This document shows, piece after piece, positions 17,884 to 27,321 of a stretch of DNA of 64,000 nt; the first letter of the stretch is position 1; every line of letters begins with the position of its first letter. This stretch comes from Polaromonas sp. YR568 (GTDB lineage: Bacteria > Pseudomonadota > Gammaproteobacteria > Burkholderiales > Burkholderiaceae_C), in contig CAMCUN010000001.1 of assembly GCA_945878995.1 (NCBI GenBank), positions 1 to 64,000 on the forward strand. The letters run 5' to 3'. The translations under genes were made by a program, and so were the position numbers. Under the pieces are notes generated by a model. It made no database searches. It had not been told where the DNA came from and saw only the letters and a program-made list of their open reading frames with translations.

Positions 17884-18848
17884 CAATCGACTGTGATCTT
17901 GGCTGCGGCGAACAGCGGCTTCCAGCGCGCGTTCTCGTTGGCAATCATCTTTTCAAATTCGCTGCGCGACAGGCTCGACGGGTCAATGCCCATGCGGTCG
18001 AACTGCTCGCGCACGTCGGGCCGCTGGATCGCCTTAGCAAATTCCGCCGCAAGTCGGTCGAGGATAGGCGCCGGCGTGCCGGCCGGGGCCAAGATGCCGT
18101 ACCAAGCGCCGGACTCTCCCCCCGACAAGCCAGCTTCGGCGACTGTGGGAACACCCGGCAGTTGCTTTGCGCGCCTGGCGTCGGCGACGGCAATCGCACG
18201 AAGTTTGCCGCTCTCTACGTGCGCGCGGATAGGCGGCACGCCGCTGAACAGCAATTGCACGCGGCCCGCGAGCACGTCGGTGACAGCCTCGGCGTTGCCC
18301 TTGTACGGAATGTGCAGGATGTCCGTCTTGGTGATGTAACGGAAGAGTTCTCCCGCAAGATGTCCGCTGGTGCCGGTACCTGCGGACGCATAGCTCACCT
18401 TGCCCGGATTAGCGCGTATGTAGGCGATCAACTCCGGCAAGGTCTTGCCCGGCACCTCTGGATTGACCAACAGCACGTTCGGCCCTGTTGCCAGCAGGAT
18501 GACAGGCGCGATGTCACCCGGCGCGTAGGGCATGCTTTTGCGCATCATCGGGTTGAAGACCAGCGGTCCCGGCGAAGCAAAGCCAATGGTGTAGCCGTCC
18601 TTCGGGGCCTTGGAGACGAAGTCGGTGGCGAGGTCACCGCCGGCACCTGCCCTGTTCTCCACGACGACCGGGACACCGAGCTGTTCAGACAGCGGCTTGG
18701 CGACGATGCGGGCAATGAGGTCGATCGAGCTGCCGGCTCCGAAGTTGGCAATCAGGCGGATCGGCTTGTTCGGGTAGTCCTGTGCCATAGCAAGCGGCGC
18801 AAGGCCTGCCGCGAGCAGCAGGCAGGCGAGTCTTCGGGTGAGTTGCAT
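17883..18848 (-). CDS. Bug-family periplasmic solute receptor (TctC-like)
   Basis: The 321-residue precursor has a signal peptide ending AMA before QDYPNKPIRL, the invariant Bug N-terminus. Further hallmarks are the VENRAGAGGDLA block, the HIPYKGNAEAVTD segment and the LAPAGTPAPILDRL stretch. Bug proteins bind carboxylates, amino acids or vitamins in the periplasm, often without a linked membrane pair; none is encoded here. AAGGAGAC precedes the ATG. It sits between the SMP-30 gene and the PRISE reductase in one operon. Confidence 0.92.
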   Translation of the reverse strand: MQLTRRLACLLLAAGLAPLAMAQDYPNKPIRLIANFGAGSSIDLIARIVAKPLSEQLGVPVVVENRAGAGGDLATDFVSKAPKDGYTIGFASPGPLVFNPMMRKSMPYAPGDIAPVILLATGPNVLLVNPEVPGKTLPELIAYIRANPGKVSYASAGTGTSGHLAGELFRYITKTDILHIPYKGNAEAVTDVLAGRVQLLFSGVPPIRAHVESGKLRAIAVADARRAKQLPGVPTVAEAGLSGGESGAWYGILAPAGTPAPILDRLAAEFAKAIQRPDVREQFDRMGIDPSSLSRSEFEKMIANENARWKPLFAAAKITVD

Positions 18849-18878
18849 GTTGTCTCCTTGATTTGAAATTGAATGCGT

Positions 18879-19793
18879 TCAGGCGTGAGAAAACATCGGG
18901 CGTCCGGGAACCGGCAGGCGCGCGCGCAGGATCACACCCTGCTCGGATTCTGTGATGAAGAGCGAGCGGCGGTCGTCTCCGCCATAAGCGGCATTGGTGG
19001 TTCGAATGCCGGCACACGAGCGGATGCGCAAGAGCGGCTCCCCGATGCGGCTGAACACCCACGCCGTGCCGGCCCCGGCGTGCACGACAACCAGGTTGCC
19101 TGCTTCGTCAAGAGCGAGACCATCGGGACCTGTCGCGCCGGACATCTGCAGGAAGCGACCGGCCTTTTTCATGCCGCCATAAGCGGGTTCGATAGGCAGG
19201 CTGAAGATCGCGTTCTCGCGCGTGACAGCCACGTAGAGGAGTTTGCGAGCTTCATCCAGCACGAGTCCGTTGGGACCCGCGAGGCCGTCCATCAGGAGGT
19301 CGACCGTCTTGCCGTCGGCGCGCAGGCGCATGACACGACCGGTCGGGTTCTCCAGCGCGCTTTCGCCCTGATCGGTGAAGTACAGGTCGCCATTGGACGC
19401 GAACACAAGATCGTTCAGGCCCTTGAGCCCTTCGCGGCGAGCGCTGCCCAGCAGCACGTCGATGCGGTCGGAGCCTGGTGTGTGCACCATCAAGCCGTGC
19501 ACGTGGTCGGCAACAAACACGCGGCCGTCGCGGTGTATCTTTAGCCCGTTTGGTTCGCCTTCGTACTGAAGCATCTGCTCGAACTCGCCCGCCGGCGAGA
19601 CGCGCAGCAACCTGCCATGCGCAAGGTCCACGCACCACAGGTTGCCCTCGCGATCAAAAGACGGCCCTTCTAGGAAGGAGTGCATCTTTACGTGCCGGTC
19701 TTCCAGCCATTGCGAAGGCCGGTCCGTCTGGTAAAGGGACTCGGGCAGCCTGGCGAAGACTTCGGTGCTGAGGTTTTCTGCGGGGGGGAACAT
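18879..19793 (-). CDS. SMP-30/gluconolactonase/LRE family protein
   Basis: The 304-residue predicted six-bladed beta-propeller has likely metal ligands in LEGPSFD (Glu near 42), GLNDLVF (Asn near 145) and GPDGLALDE (Asp near 235). The family contains lactonases and phosphotriesterases that hydrolyse cyclic esters. The gene starts four bases after the small AtuA-like gene ends and is followed 30 nt later by a Bug gene. A lactonase would fit a pathway with a flavin monooxygenase or terpenoid-type ring opening, but this is inference. Confidence 0.82.
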   Translation of the reverse strand: MFPPAENLSTEVFARLPESLYQTDRPSQWLEDRHVKMHSFLEGPSFDREGNLWCVDLAHGRLLRVSPAGEFEQMLQYEGEPNGLKIHRDGRVFVADHVHGLMVHTPGSDRIDVLLGSARREGLKGLNDLVFASNGDLYFTDQGESALENPTGRVMRLRADGKTVDLLMDGLAGPNGLVLDEARKLLYVAVTRENAIFSLPIEPAYGGMKKAGRFLQMSGATGPDGLALDEAGNLVVVHAGAGTAWVFSRIGEPLLRIRSCAGIRTTNAAYGGDDRRSLFITESEQGVILRARLPVPGRPMFSHA

Positions 19794-19797
19794 GGCG

Positions 19798-20112
19798 TCA
19801 GTCGTCTGGAAGTTCGATGCAGAGCATGAGTGCGCTGAAGGTCTTGCCGTGCGGGTCCAGCCGCAGCGAGCGCGTGACGCCGCCTGCCAGCGCCTTCTCG
19901 ATCACGAAATTCAGTGCGCGCAGCTTAGGCACTTCGTAGCGCGTGACTGGACCCTCGGCGAGGTGTGCAAAGGCGGCCATTACACGTTCGGTGGTCAGGT
20001 GTTTGTGGATATGAGCCCAAGCCGCTTCGTCGTAAGCCATCACGGCGACGTTAGAGGTGTTGCCCTTGTCGCCGGATCGCGCATGGGCCAAGTCGTGGAC
20101 GCGCAAGGTCAT
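19798..20112 (-). CDS. Small AtuA C-terminal-domain-like protein
   Basis: The 104-residue protein begins VHDLAHARSGDKGNTSNVAV, a signature of the small domain that follows DUF1446/AtuA domains in acyclic terpene utilisation proteins. Here it is a separate gene whose ATG overlaps the stop of the large AtuA-like gene by 4 nt. It probably acts as a partner subunit. No catalytic function is known for the domain. Confidence 0.8.
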   Translation of the reverse strand: MTLRVHDLAHARSGDKGNTSNVAVMAYDEAAWAHIHKHLTTERVMAAFAHLAEGPVTRYEVPKLRALNFVIEKALAGGVTRSLRLDPHGKTFSALMLCIELPDD

Positions 20113-21488
20113 TGCGGGTCCTTGTCGATCAGCACTATTTCTGGCTTAACCCAGCTGCGCGGAATCAGCACCGCATCGACAGCGATCACCTCGCGCGGGC
20201 CCAGGTTGATGGGACCGCCAGCGGCGTACGGACCTTGCATATTGAGCTGCCGCACGTGGTCGCCAATCAGGTCTGCGCTGCGCTTGTCGGGGCAACGTGC
20301 GGCGATTCGCAAGCGGATCTCATAGGGCTCGGGTCGGTCCTGGGTACGCCCGGTGTCGCCGTGCAGCGCCGTCATGCCGATCAAGTCGACCTGGATCTCG
20401 CCGGCCTGGCCGCCATCGAGGTGGAAGCGCTCCTTGACAATATCTGCCGCAAGCCGAGCTCTCTCGATCGCGTTGATGCCTGCGTATGCCACTTCGCCCG
20501 AGCCTATCCAGCCATCCGAGTAGCCGACCACGACTTTCAGCGTGTCAGTGCGTGGGGCCGCTCGCGGCCCGCGCACGCGCACGCGGTCGGGGCCTAACTC
20601 CTCGAACGACAGGTCGGTGATGTCGAGCACACAGTCGGGCGTGATGTAGCGCCGCGGATCATGGATCTCGTAAAGCGCTTGCTCGGTGCAGGTCATGCGA
20701 TCGAGCCGACCCCCCGACCCCGCGGGCTTGCCGATGGTGATGCTGCCATCACGGCCCACATCTGCGAAAGGGTAGGCGAGTTCCGCAAGGCGCGGGACGT
20801 CCTTGCGGCCGGGATCGGCGAAGTAGCCGCCCGTCACCTGCACCGAGCATTCGAGCAGGTGGCCCGCCATGGTCCCGGCAGCCAGCAGTGGCAGGTTGTT
20901 GTAGGACCAGCCGTGGTGATGCATGGCAACGCCAAGGAACAACGACGGGTCGGCCACTCGCCCGGTCATCACAATATCGGCCCCGGTCGCAAGGGCATCG
21001 CGCACGACGTCGGCGCCGAGATAGGCATTGGCGGACGCCATTCGCGGCAGCAGCGACTCGAGTGGTTCGCCAGCGTCGAGCAGCCGCAGATCCGGATGCG
21101 TGCGCAGGAGTTCGGTCACGTCGTCTCCGATCACCGCCGCGCAGCGCAGACCATGCACACCGACTTCGGCTGCCGCACGCCGCGATGCATGTGCCGCACC
21201 GAGCGGATTGGCGGCGCCCATGTTGCTTACCAGGCGGACACCCTTTTCCCGCAGCAGCGGAGCGAAGGCGCGGATGCGCTCTTCGAGCATCGGCGTGTAG
21301 CCCAACTGCGGCGAGCGGCGGCGGTTAAGCGTCTCGCGCGCGATCGTCCGCTCCGCAAGGCATTCGCAAACAAGGTAATCGAGTTCGCTCGACTCAAGCA
21401 GTTGCACGCCCGGCGCGATGCGGTCGTCGGCCATGCCGGCGCCCACGCCTATGCGCACAGTGTTTCTTCTATTCGCCGTCTTGATCAT
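20109..21488 (-). CDS. AtuA-like protein (DUF1446, acyclic terpene utilisation family)
   Basis: The 459-residue protein starts at ATG 21488 (IKTANRRNTVRIGVGAGMADDR); an upstream in-frame codon would add 14 unlikely residues. It carries the DUF1446 core: LDYLVCECLAERTIA, VSNMGAANPLGAA, and a GADIVMTGRVADPSLFLG block. AtuA is needed for citronellol/geraniol degradation in Pseudomonas, but the exact step is not settled, and many homologues occur in other acid pathways. The 225-bp gap upstream (21489-21713) presumably holds the promoter; no clear element was found there. Confidence 0.82.
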   Translation of the reverse strand: MIKTANRRNTVRIGVGAGMADDRIAPGVQLLESSELDYLVCECLAERTIARETLNRRRSPQLGYTPMLEERIRAFAPLLREKGVRLVSNMGAANPLGAAHASRRAAAEVGVHGLRCAAVIGDDVTELLRTHPDLRLLDAGEPLESLLPRMASANAYLGADVVRDALATGADIVMTGRVADPSLFLGVAMHHHGWSYNNLPLLAAGTMAGHLLECSVQVTGGYFADPGRKDVPRLAELAYPFADVGRDGSITIGKPAGSGGRLDRMTCTEQALYEIHDPRRYITPDCVLDITDLSFEELGPDRVRVRGPRAAPRTDTLKVVVGYSDGWIGSGEVAYAGINAIERARLAADIVKERFHLDGGQAGEIQVDLIGMTALHGDTGRTQDRPEPYEIRLRIAARCPDKRSADLIGDHVRQLNMQGPYAAGGPINLGPREVIAVDAVLIPRSWVKPEIVLIDKDPQ

Positions 21489-21713
21489 TGGTCTCGGTCT
21501 GCTGCTGGCGCCTCTGCCTACACCGCACAAGTCATTGTCTTTAATCCGCTGTCTTGAAACTCAATCTGTAGCAGCTTTGATGGCGTGTGTTCCGGATGGT
21601 CTGCATGACCTTTTGTGGAAAGAGACAGCTGTCGTTGAGCTGAGAGATTTGCAATTTAGCACGCTTCTTTACTTGACCGTATGTTTTTCCGCCTATGGCA
21701 ATTCGAGTTCGAT

Positions 21714-22682
21714 CTATTCAGCCTTGAGGCCGGCGCGGCGGATCAGGTCACCCCATTTTTTGATTTCTGCTGCGACGAATTCGCCTACCGCCTGTGGCGA
21801 CTGATTGCCACCGGGCTCTAGTCCGAGGTCGCGCAAGCGTTGTTTCACCTCCGCTTGGGCCAGCACGCGAACAATGCCGGCGTTAAGCACGCGCACAGCT
21901 TCAGCAGGGGTGTCTTGAGGCGCAAACCACACGTTCCACGCGGAGATATCGAAGCCTGCAAGGCCAGCTTCGTTGAAACTCGGCACGCCGGGCAGGACTT
22001 CGCTGCGTGCCCGGGAACTGACGGCGATAGCCTTGACCCGGCCTGCTTTGAGTTGTGGCGCTGCTGCGATGAGCGTATCGATAGAAAGGGGGACTTGATT
22101 GCCAAGCAGGTCGGTGAATGCAGTAGGGCTGGATTTGTAGTTGACAGGGAACAGGCTTGCGCCTGAAAGCAACGTGAATTGCTCGAAGACCACCCGCGAG
22201 GTTGAGCTAGGGATGGCGACGTTGAGCGTGCCGGGTGCGGCCTTGGCCATGCGAATGACCTCTGCGGTGGTGCTCCCGGCAAAGCCATTGTTGGCCAGCA
22301 GCACCATCGGCACTGATCCTGTGAATGCGATTGGCGAGAAGTCCTTGATGGGGTCGAAAGGCAGTGTGGCGTACAGCGCGGGATTGGCGGCATGTGTGCC
22401 GTTCGAGCCGACAAGCAGTGTGTAGCCGTCTGGCGCTGCCTTGGCCACGGCCTGCGCGCCAATGTTGCCGCCGGCACCGGGGCGATTGTCTATGACGATC
22501 GCTTGCCCAAGATCTTCGGAGAGTTTTTGTGCGATCAGTCTTGCAGCCACGTCGGCCCCCTGGCCGGCGGCAAAAGGAACCACAAGTCGAATCGGTTTGT
22601 TGGGATAGGGCTGGGCGTTGACGAGTGTGGTCACCAGGAATACAGCCAGCACTGGTATGAACTTAATGAACTTTATCAACAT
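21714..22682 (-). CDS. Bug-family periplasmic solute receptor
   Basis: The 322-residue precursor has a signal peptide (about 1-23, ending VNA) followed by QPYPNKPIRLVVPFAAG. GGAGA precedes the ATG by seven bases. Typical blocks are NRPGAGGNIGAQ and the C-terminal LGLEPGGNQSPQAVGEFV. No tctA/tctB-type membrane genes are nearby. It follows the MetX-like hydrolase by 29 nt. The ligand is unknown. Confidence 0.92.
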   Translation of the reverse strand: MLIKFIKFIPVLAVFLVTTLVNAQPYPNKPIRLVVPFAAGQGADVAARLIAQKLSEDLGQAIVIDNRPGAGGNIGAQAVAKAAPDGYTLLVGSNGTHAANPALYATLPFDPIKDFSPIAFTGSVPMVLLANNGFAGSTTAEVIRMAKAAPGTLNVAIPSSTSRVVFEQFTLLSGASLFPVNYKSSPTAFTDLLGNQVPLSIDTLIAAAPQLKAGRVKAIAVSSRARSEVLPGVPSFNEAGLAGFDISAWNVWFAPQDTPAEAVRVLNAGIVRVLAQAEVKQRLRDLGLEPGGNQSPQAVGEFVAAEIKKWGDLIRRAGLKAE

Positions 22683-22711
22683 ACATTTGTCTCCATAAAC
22701 GATTAGTTGGT

Positions 22712-23749
22712 TTATTCCCCTGCGGCGAGGAACGCTTTGATTCGCTGGTTGATGAAAGCTGTTTCCGGAGTCCCTTCGATGGCGCGCCAGCCAAGATGGC
22801 CGCGTTCGGAAGAAATCTCAGCATATTCGCTGTGGGTCACATGGCGAGCGATGGCGCGCGAAGATGCCACGCCGAGCAAGCGGTCAGTGGAGGAGGGCAT
22901 CACCAAAGTGGGCGCGCGCACTTTGCCAAGGGCTGCGGCCAGATCGCCTCCGAAAGGCGCTGCCACGTCATGCGCAGCAGAGGCTTCATAGCGGCGGATC
23001 AGGTCCCATGCGTCCCATGCTTTTGCGCGATGCACAGTGGTGGCAATTTCAAGCTCAAGCATCTCAGGCGACAGTGATTCAAGCCAAGTGTCTGCGACAG
23101 TCCATGGAAAGTAGAGGCGACCTGCCGCTTCAAGCCCGCGCAACGGGGGTGCAAGATATCGACCGTTGTTCCATTCAGGATCCAACTGGATGGCATCGAT
23201 CATGTTTCGCACCACGCAGCGCATTATGTTGCCGGTGGCGGCGGCTGGAACCAGCAATACGATGCGCATCGGAAAATTCGGAAACAAGATACCCCATTCG
23301 AGCGACTGGAACGCACCCATCGAAGCGCCTGCCACGGCGGCGAGCCTGCTGAGGTTGAATTCATCAGTCACCAGTGAATGAGCGGCGCGCACCATGTCGC
23401 GCACTGTGTAGCGCGGGAAATCGCCCATCAAGCCATCCTGCGGTTTCGATGAGGTCCCAGCGCCTATGCCGTCCACGGCGATGATGAAAAAACGGTTCGT
23501 GTCAAAAGCCTTGCCCGGGCCAATATAGCCGTCGGCGCTGTGGCGGGTGTTGGCGGTGCCGGGCGAAATCAAAATGGCGTTGTCACCCGCGGCATTGAGC
23601 GTGCCGTGGGTGACGAAGCCAACCTTAAGGTTGGTGAGGCTTTCGCCACTTTCAAATTGAAAGCGGGGAATGACAAAGCTGTCCTCATTGCCCATGAGTG
23701 ACGGAGCCTGCGCCGACAAGATGATTGCGCCGGTGAGATCTGATGCCAT
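22712..23749 (-). CDS. MetX-like alpha/beta hydrolase (homoserine O-acetyltransferase family)
   Basis: The 345-residue alpha/beta-hydrolase has the nucleophile elbow GASMG (Ser143), Asp289 in PSSTDRLL and His318 in ERGHLGW, giving a complete catalytic triad. The N-terminal half (VGFVTHGTLN, NAILISPGTANTRHSADG) follows the MetX pattern. Most such paralogues outside methionine synthesis are hydrolases or acyltransferases of unknown substrate, and the catabolic context makes methionine synthesis unlikely. A preceding TTG at 23752 is an alternative start. The short 99-bp gap from the monooxygenase gene shows no clear promoter. Confidence 0.8.
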   Translation of the reverse strand: MASDLTGAIILSAQAPSLMGNEDSFVIPRFQFESGESLTNLKVGFVTHGTLNAAGDNAILISPGTANTRHSADGYIGPGKAFDTNRFFIIAVDGIGAGTSSKPQDGLMGDFPRYTVRDMVRAAHSLVTDEFNLSRLAAVAGASMGAFQSLEWGILFPNFPMRIVLLVPAAATGNIMRCVVRNMIDAIQLDPEWNNGRYLAPPLRGLEAAGRLYFPWTVADTWLESLSPEMLELEIATTVHRAKAWDAWDLIRRYEASAAHDVAAPFGGDLAAALGKVRAPTLVMPSSTDRLLGVASSRAIARHVTHSEYAEISSERGHLGWRAIEGTPETAFINQRIKAFLAAGE

Positions 23750-23848
23750 CAAGTAAGTTCTTTTTTGTTAAATCGACAGTAGGGCCTCATTCATGGCGCT
23801 ACAAAAGCTAAGTGGGCTGTTTCGAATTTGTTCCGACCTTTGGGCTCC

Positions 23849-25009
23849 TCAGGCCAGTGAAAGCGTCGGTGCTGCAATCGATGAACGCTGTGCCAATGAA
23901 ACGGTCATCGCATCGTAGCCATAGACCCAGTCTGGATCAGTCCGGGCACTCATCCACTGATTTTTGTGCGAAGTCAGTTGTATGAGGCTGACGCGCTCTT
24001 TGCGGGTTGCCTCGTACCGGCGGAACACCTCTGGATAGTCGCCGCCCTCCTCAAGGCAGCGCGCCAAAATTGCCGCGTCCTCGATAGCGCTGGTGGCGCC
24101 CTGTGCCATGTACGGCACCATCGGATGGCATGCATCACCCAGCAGCGCAACTCTGCCCTGGCTCCAGAACGGTAAGGGGTCTCGCTCGTAGAGGGACCAC
24201 TTGTGAGCTTCAGGGCAAGCCTGGAGCACCGTCTGCACCTGAGGATGAAAACCCGCGAAAGCAGCCCGCAACTGCTTCATGTCTCCCTTGGCGGACCATG
24301 ATTCGTTTTGCCACTCAGGCTCAGGAAGGCTGGTCACAAAATACAGCTCGTCGCGTCGTGGGGTGATGTAGTAAATAACGATGTGCCGGTCCGGCCCCCA
24401 CCACTTGGTGCAGTCGTCAACCTGCGCGCCCTTGAGCAAGCTGGCAGGGAAGGTGGTCCGGTAGGCCACCCGCCCTGTGAAGCGGGGTGCTTCGGTCCCA
24501 TGCATCCACTCTCTGACCCGCGAGTGCACACCATCTGCGGCAATGACAGCGGCTGCGCGCGTCGAACTGCCATCCGTAAAACGCAAGGTCACGCCGGAGC
24601 CATCATCTTCAAGGTCTTGCAGCGTTTTGTTCAGGTGCAGCCGCCGCGGCTCAACGGTTGCGGCGACTGCGGCGTGAAGATCGCCGCGGTGAAGCAGCAA
24701 ATAAGGCGCGCCATACCGTTGCTCAAACGCATCGCCCAGCAGCAATTCGTGCTTGCGAGCGCCGGTGTCCCATTCGCGGTTGTCCCAGGATGTAGGGCGG
24801 AACGCAGCTTCGCGAAGCCCTTGCTCAAGGCCCAGTGTGCGCAGCACCTTCAGCGCGTTAGAGCTTTGCTGGATACCAGCGCCAACGCGTGCGAACTGCT
24901 TGGCCTGCTCGTACACGTGCACGTCAAAGCCGCGCCGCTGCAGCAGGGCGGCAGTTGTAAGGCCGCCTATACCAGCACCAATGATGGCAATCGTGGACAT
25001 GGCATTCAT
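23849..25009 (-). CDS. FAD-dependent aromatic monooxygenase, NicC-like
   Basis: This 386-residue class A flavoprotein monooxygenase has GxGxxG FAD binding (IIGAGIGGLTTA), the LHRGDLH segment and the second FAD motif LLGDACHPMVPYMAQGA. From memory, the block KWWGPDRHIVIYYITPRRDE and the end DPDWVYGYD closely follow the pattern of 6-hydroxynicotinate 3-monooxygenase (NicC). Such enzymes hydroxylate (often decarboxylatively) a hydroxy-aromatic or pyridine acid. The ATG comes two bases after the Bug stop; ATG 25000 is an alternative. No other nic genes are present, so salicylate-type or other pyridine substrates are possible. Confidence 0.85.
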   Translation of the reverse strand: MNAMSTIAIIGAGIGGLTTAALLQRRGFDVHVYEQAKQFARVGAGIQQSSNALKVLRTLGLEQGLREAAFRPTSWDNREWDTGARKHELLLGDAFEQRYGAPYLLLHRGDLHAAVAATVEPRRLHLNKTLQDLEDDGSGVTLRFTDGSSTRAAAVIAADGVHSRVREWMHGTEAPRFTGRVAYRTTFPASLLKGAQVDDCTKWWGPDRHIVIYYITPRRDELYFVTSLPEPEWQNESWSAKGDMKQLRAAFAGFHPQVQTVLQACPEAHKWSLYERDPLPFWSQGRVALLGDACHPMVPYMAQGATSAIEDAAILARCLEEGGDYPEVFRRYEATRKERVSLIQLTSHKNQWMSARTDPDWVYGYDAMTVSLAQRSSIAAPTLSLA

Positions 25010-25011
25010 GT

Positions 25012-25986
25012 TCAGTTCATGGTCAGTTTGGCGCGCTTGACGACCGTGTCCCACTTCGTCATTTCAGAGCGAATGAAATCACCGTATTGCTTGGGCGTCT
25101 GCGGAACCGGCTCAGCCCCTATGCCTTGCATGCGTTCCCGGGTTTCTGGATCGCGCAGCACGCGAACAATGTCGCTATTGAGCTTGGTCACAATTTCTGC
25201 AGGCGTGCCCGCTCGGACCGACAAGCCGCCCCAGGTCTGGGCCACGTAGCCGGGCAGACCGGCTTCGGAGGCTGTGGGCAGCTGTGGCAACAACTGGGAC
25301 CGCTCTGGCGCTGCCATGGCAAGAGCGCGTAAGCGGCCACTTTGCACATGTTGCAAAGCACTTGGAATATCGGCAAAGACCACATCGATGCGACCGCCGA
25401 GCAAATCCAAAATTGCTGGGCCATTGCCCTTGTACGGTACGTCGCTGAGGCCAATACGCGCTTGCAGCTTGAACAGTTCACCGGCAAGGTGCGCACCGCC
25501 GCCCGAGCCAGAATGCCCGAAGGTCAGCTTGTCGGGCTGTGCCTTGGCAGCATTGATCAGCTCGTTCAGCGTCTTGAAAGAGGCTTCTGCATTGACAACC
25601 ACCATGATCGGGTAGACCGCCGCCAAAGACAGCGGCAAGAAATCCTTTTCTATGTCGTAGCTGAGGTTGCCTTTCATGCTTGGCAGCACCGTATGGTGAA
25701 TGACCGAGAACAACAGGGTGTAACCGTCCGCTGGTGCTTTGATCGCCGCTTCTGCCGCGACGATGCCGCTCGCACCGACACGGTTTTCGACCAGCACGTT
25801 CTGATTCCACAAGGCCTGCAGCTTGCCCGACAGGATGCGCGCCGTTTGGTCTATGGGGCCGCCAGGAGCGAATGGCACCAGAATGCGAACCGGTTTGTCT
25901 GGGAATGCCGATTGCGCCCTCGCAAACGGGCTAGCGAGCAAGGCTGTGGTGGTACATGCTACGAAACGCCGACGATGAAGATTCAT
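25012..25986 (-). CDS. Bug-family periplasmic solute receptor
   Basis: The 324-residue precursor starts with MNLHRRRFVACTTTALLAS, a short basic and hydrophobic signal with two arginines resembling a Tat signal, and is cut near AQSAFPDKPVRI. Bug features are VENRVGASGIVAAEAA, SDVPYKGNGPAILDLLGG and LSVRAGTPAEIVTKLN. It lies immediately upstream of the NicC-like monooxygenase, whose aromatic substrate it may bind. No membrane partners are encoded nearby. Confidence 0.9.
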   Translation of the reverse strand: MNLHRRRFVACTTTALLASPFARAQSAFPDKPVRILVPFAPGGPIDQTARILSGKLQALWNQNVLVENRVGASGIVAAEAAIKAPADGYTLLFSVIHHTVLPSMKGNLSYDIEKDFLPLSLAAVYPIMVVVNAEASFKTLNELINAAKAQPDKLTFGHSGSGGGAHLAGELFKLQARIGLSDVPYKGNGPAILDLLGGRIDVVFADIPSALQHVQSGRLRALAMAAPERSQLLPQLPTASEAGLPGYVAQTWGGLSVRAGTPAEIVTKLNSDIVRVLRDPETRERMQGIGAEPVPQTPKQYGDFIRSEMTKWDTVVKRAKLTMN

Positions 25987-26281
25987 TATTGTCTCCGGTG
26001 CAGCTGATGTTGTTCATGGCTCAAGTGAGCCGTCAGCATAGTTGCAATATCTCTGGAATGGTTCAATGGCGGCATTTGTCCGGCACCTTCGAACTCTGGA
26101 CAGGAGCATGGTGACTGTCTAGAGCCGCCGCGATTCGTGTGCGCTGGTGGCCGATATATTGGCCACCAACGCTCAAGCTCTGCGGTCGAAGATGACATGG
26201 TGGGTGCATCCGCACTTGCCCAGGTCGCGGAAGTATTTTTTGGTGAAGGCGTCTGGCCAAAAAACCACGGCCCAAATTCCA
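25987..26281. other. 295-bp gap holding only an inverted repeat
   Basis: No convincing gene is seen between two same-strand Bug genes; short open frames here have no recognisable similarity. It contains a perfect inverted repeat at 26145-26168 and presumably a promoter for the downstream receptor/monooxygenase genes. Confidence 0.5.
26145..26168. repeat. Perfect 8-bp inverted repeat with 8-nt AT-rich spacer
   Basis: TGGTGGCC and GGCCACCA flank GATATATT. It may act as a terminator (no U-run on either side) for the Bug gene ending at 26282, or as an operator for the next gene. Both are inference. Confidence 0.45.
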
Positions 26282-27247
26282 TCAGTTGGGCTGGATTTTT
26301 CCGGCATCAATGACTTTGGCCCACAGCTCAATTTGTTGGCCCATGTAGGCGGTGAACTCTGCGGGACTCATGGTGGCGACATCCATGGAGCCTTGCTCTA
26401 GCTGCCTCCGCACCTCAGGACGCTGCATGACCGTCACTGCATCTGCATTGAGCTTTTGGATAATGTGAGCAGGGGTTTTTGCCGGTGCATGTAAACCATG
26501 AAATGCCAGCGCCTCGTAGCCTTTGATGTGCGCAGCAATAGGGGGGACGTTGGGCATGCTGGTCACCGATTGCCTGCCCGTCACCGCAATGGCGCGAATG
26601 CGTCCGGCATCGATTTGAGCTTTGGCCGTCGGGATGGAACTTGCCGAGAACTCTATGTCTCCTGACAGAAGACCTGCAATAGCGGGCGCTGAGCCTTTGT
26701 AGTGAACTGCATCTGTCCTGATGCCACCCATTTGGTTCATCATTTCCAGAAAAATATGCGGAGAGGTGCCGGGGCCACCGGTGCTGTAACGGAACTTTCC
26801 GGGATTGCTCTTTGCTTGGGCCAGCAAATCACCGAAATTGTTCACAGAAGACGTGGTGGGGGCGACCAAAACCAGAGGGAAAGACACCAGCCGGGTCACA
26901 TGCGCGAAGTCGTTCAAGGGGTCGTACGGTAAAGTCTTAAAAAGACTCTTGGCGACGGCCGTGTTGCTGATGTCGCCCAATAACAAGGTGTAGCCATCAG
27001 GCGGCGACTTGGCTACAAAATCTGCTGCAATCGTCCCACCCGCGCCCAGCCTGTTTTCGACGACCACCGTCTGGCCCCAAAGTTCGCCCAACTTCTGCGC
27101 AAGGATTCTTCCTACGAGGTCCACCGAGCCCCCCGGGGAGAATCCGATCACCACTCGCACGGGCTTTGCGGGAAAGTCCTGTGCCCACAGTGGGCAGGCG
27201 CTTGAGAAAAGAAGCATCAGAGTTGTCACGAAAAATTTTCTCGACAT
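26282..27247 (-). CDS. Bug-family periplasmic solute receptor
   Basis: The 321-residue precursor begins MSRKFFVTTLMLLFSSACPL with the mature part starting QDFPAKPVRVVIGFSPGG. GGAGAG lies at a good distance before ATG 27247; an upstream in-frame start would add 51 residues with no signal character. It contains VENRLGAGGTIAADF and YSTGGPGTSPHIFLEMM. It follows the BKACE gene by 74 nt and is probably in the same LacI-controlled transcript. Confidence 0.92.
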   Translation of the reverse strand: MSRKFFVTTLMLLFSSACPLWAQDFPAKPVRVVIGFSPGGSVDLVGRILAQKLGELWGQTVVVENRLGAGGTIAADFVAKSPPDGYTLLLGDISNTAVAKSLFKTLPYDPLNDFAHVTRLVSFPLVLVAPTTSSVNNFGDLLAQAKSNPGKFRYSTGGPGTSPHIFLEMMNQMGGIRTDAVHYKGSAPAIAGLLSGDIEFSASSIPTAKAQIDAGRIRAIAVTGRQSVTSMPNVPPIAAHIKGYEALAFHGLHAPAKTPAHIIQKLNADAVTVMQRPEVRRQLEQGSMDVATMSPAEFTAYMGQQIELWAKVIDAGKIQPN

Positions 27248-27321
27248 GATCTCTCCTTGTGTACTTGCTAAAAAAACGCGAACCCAGCACTGCTTGTAAT
27301 GCCAATTGGAATGGGTTGCTA

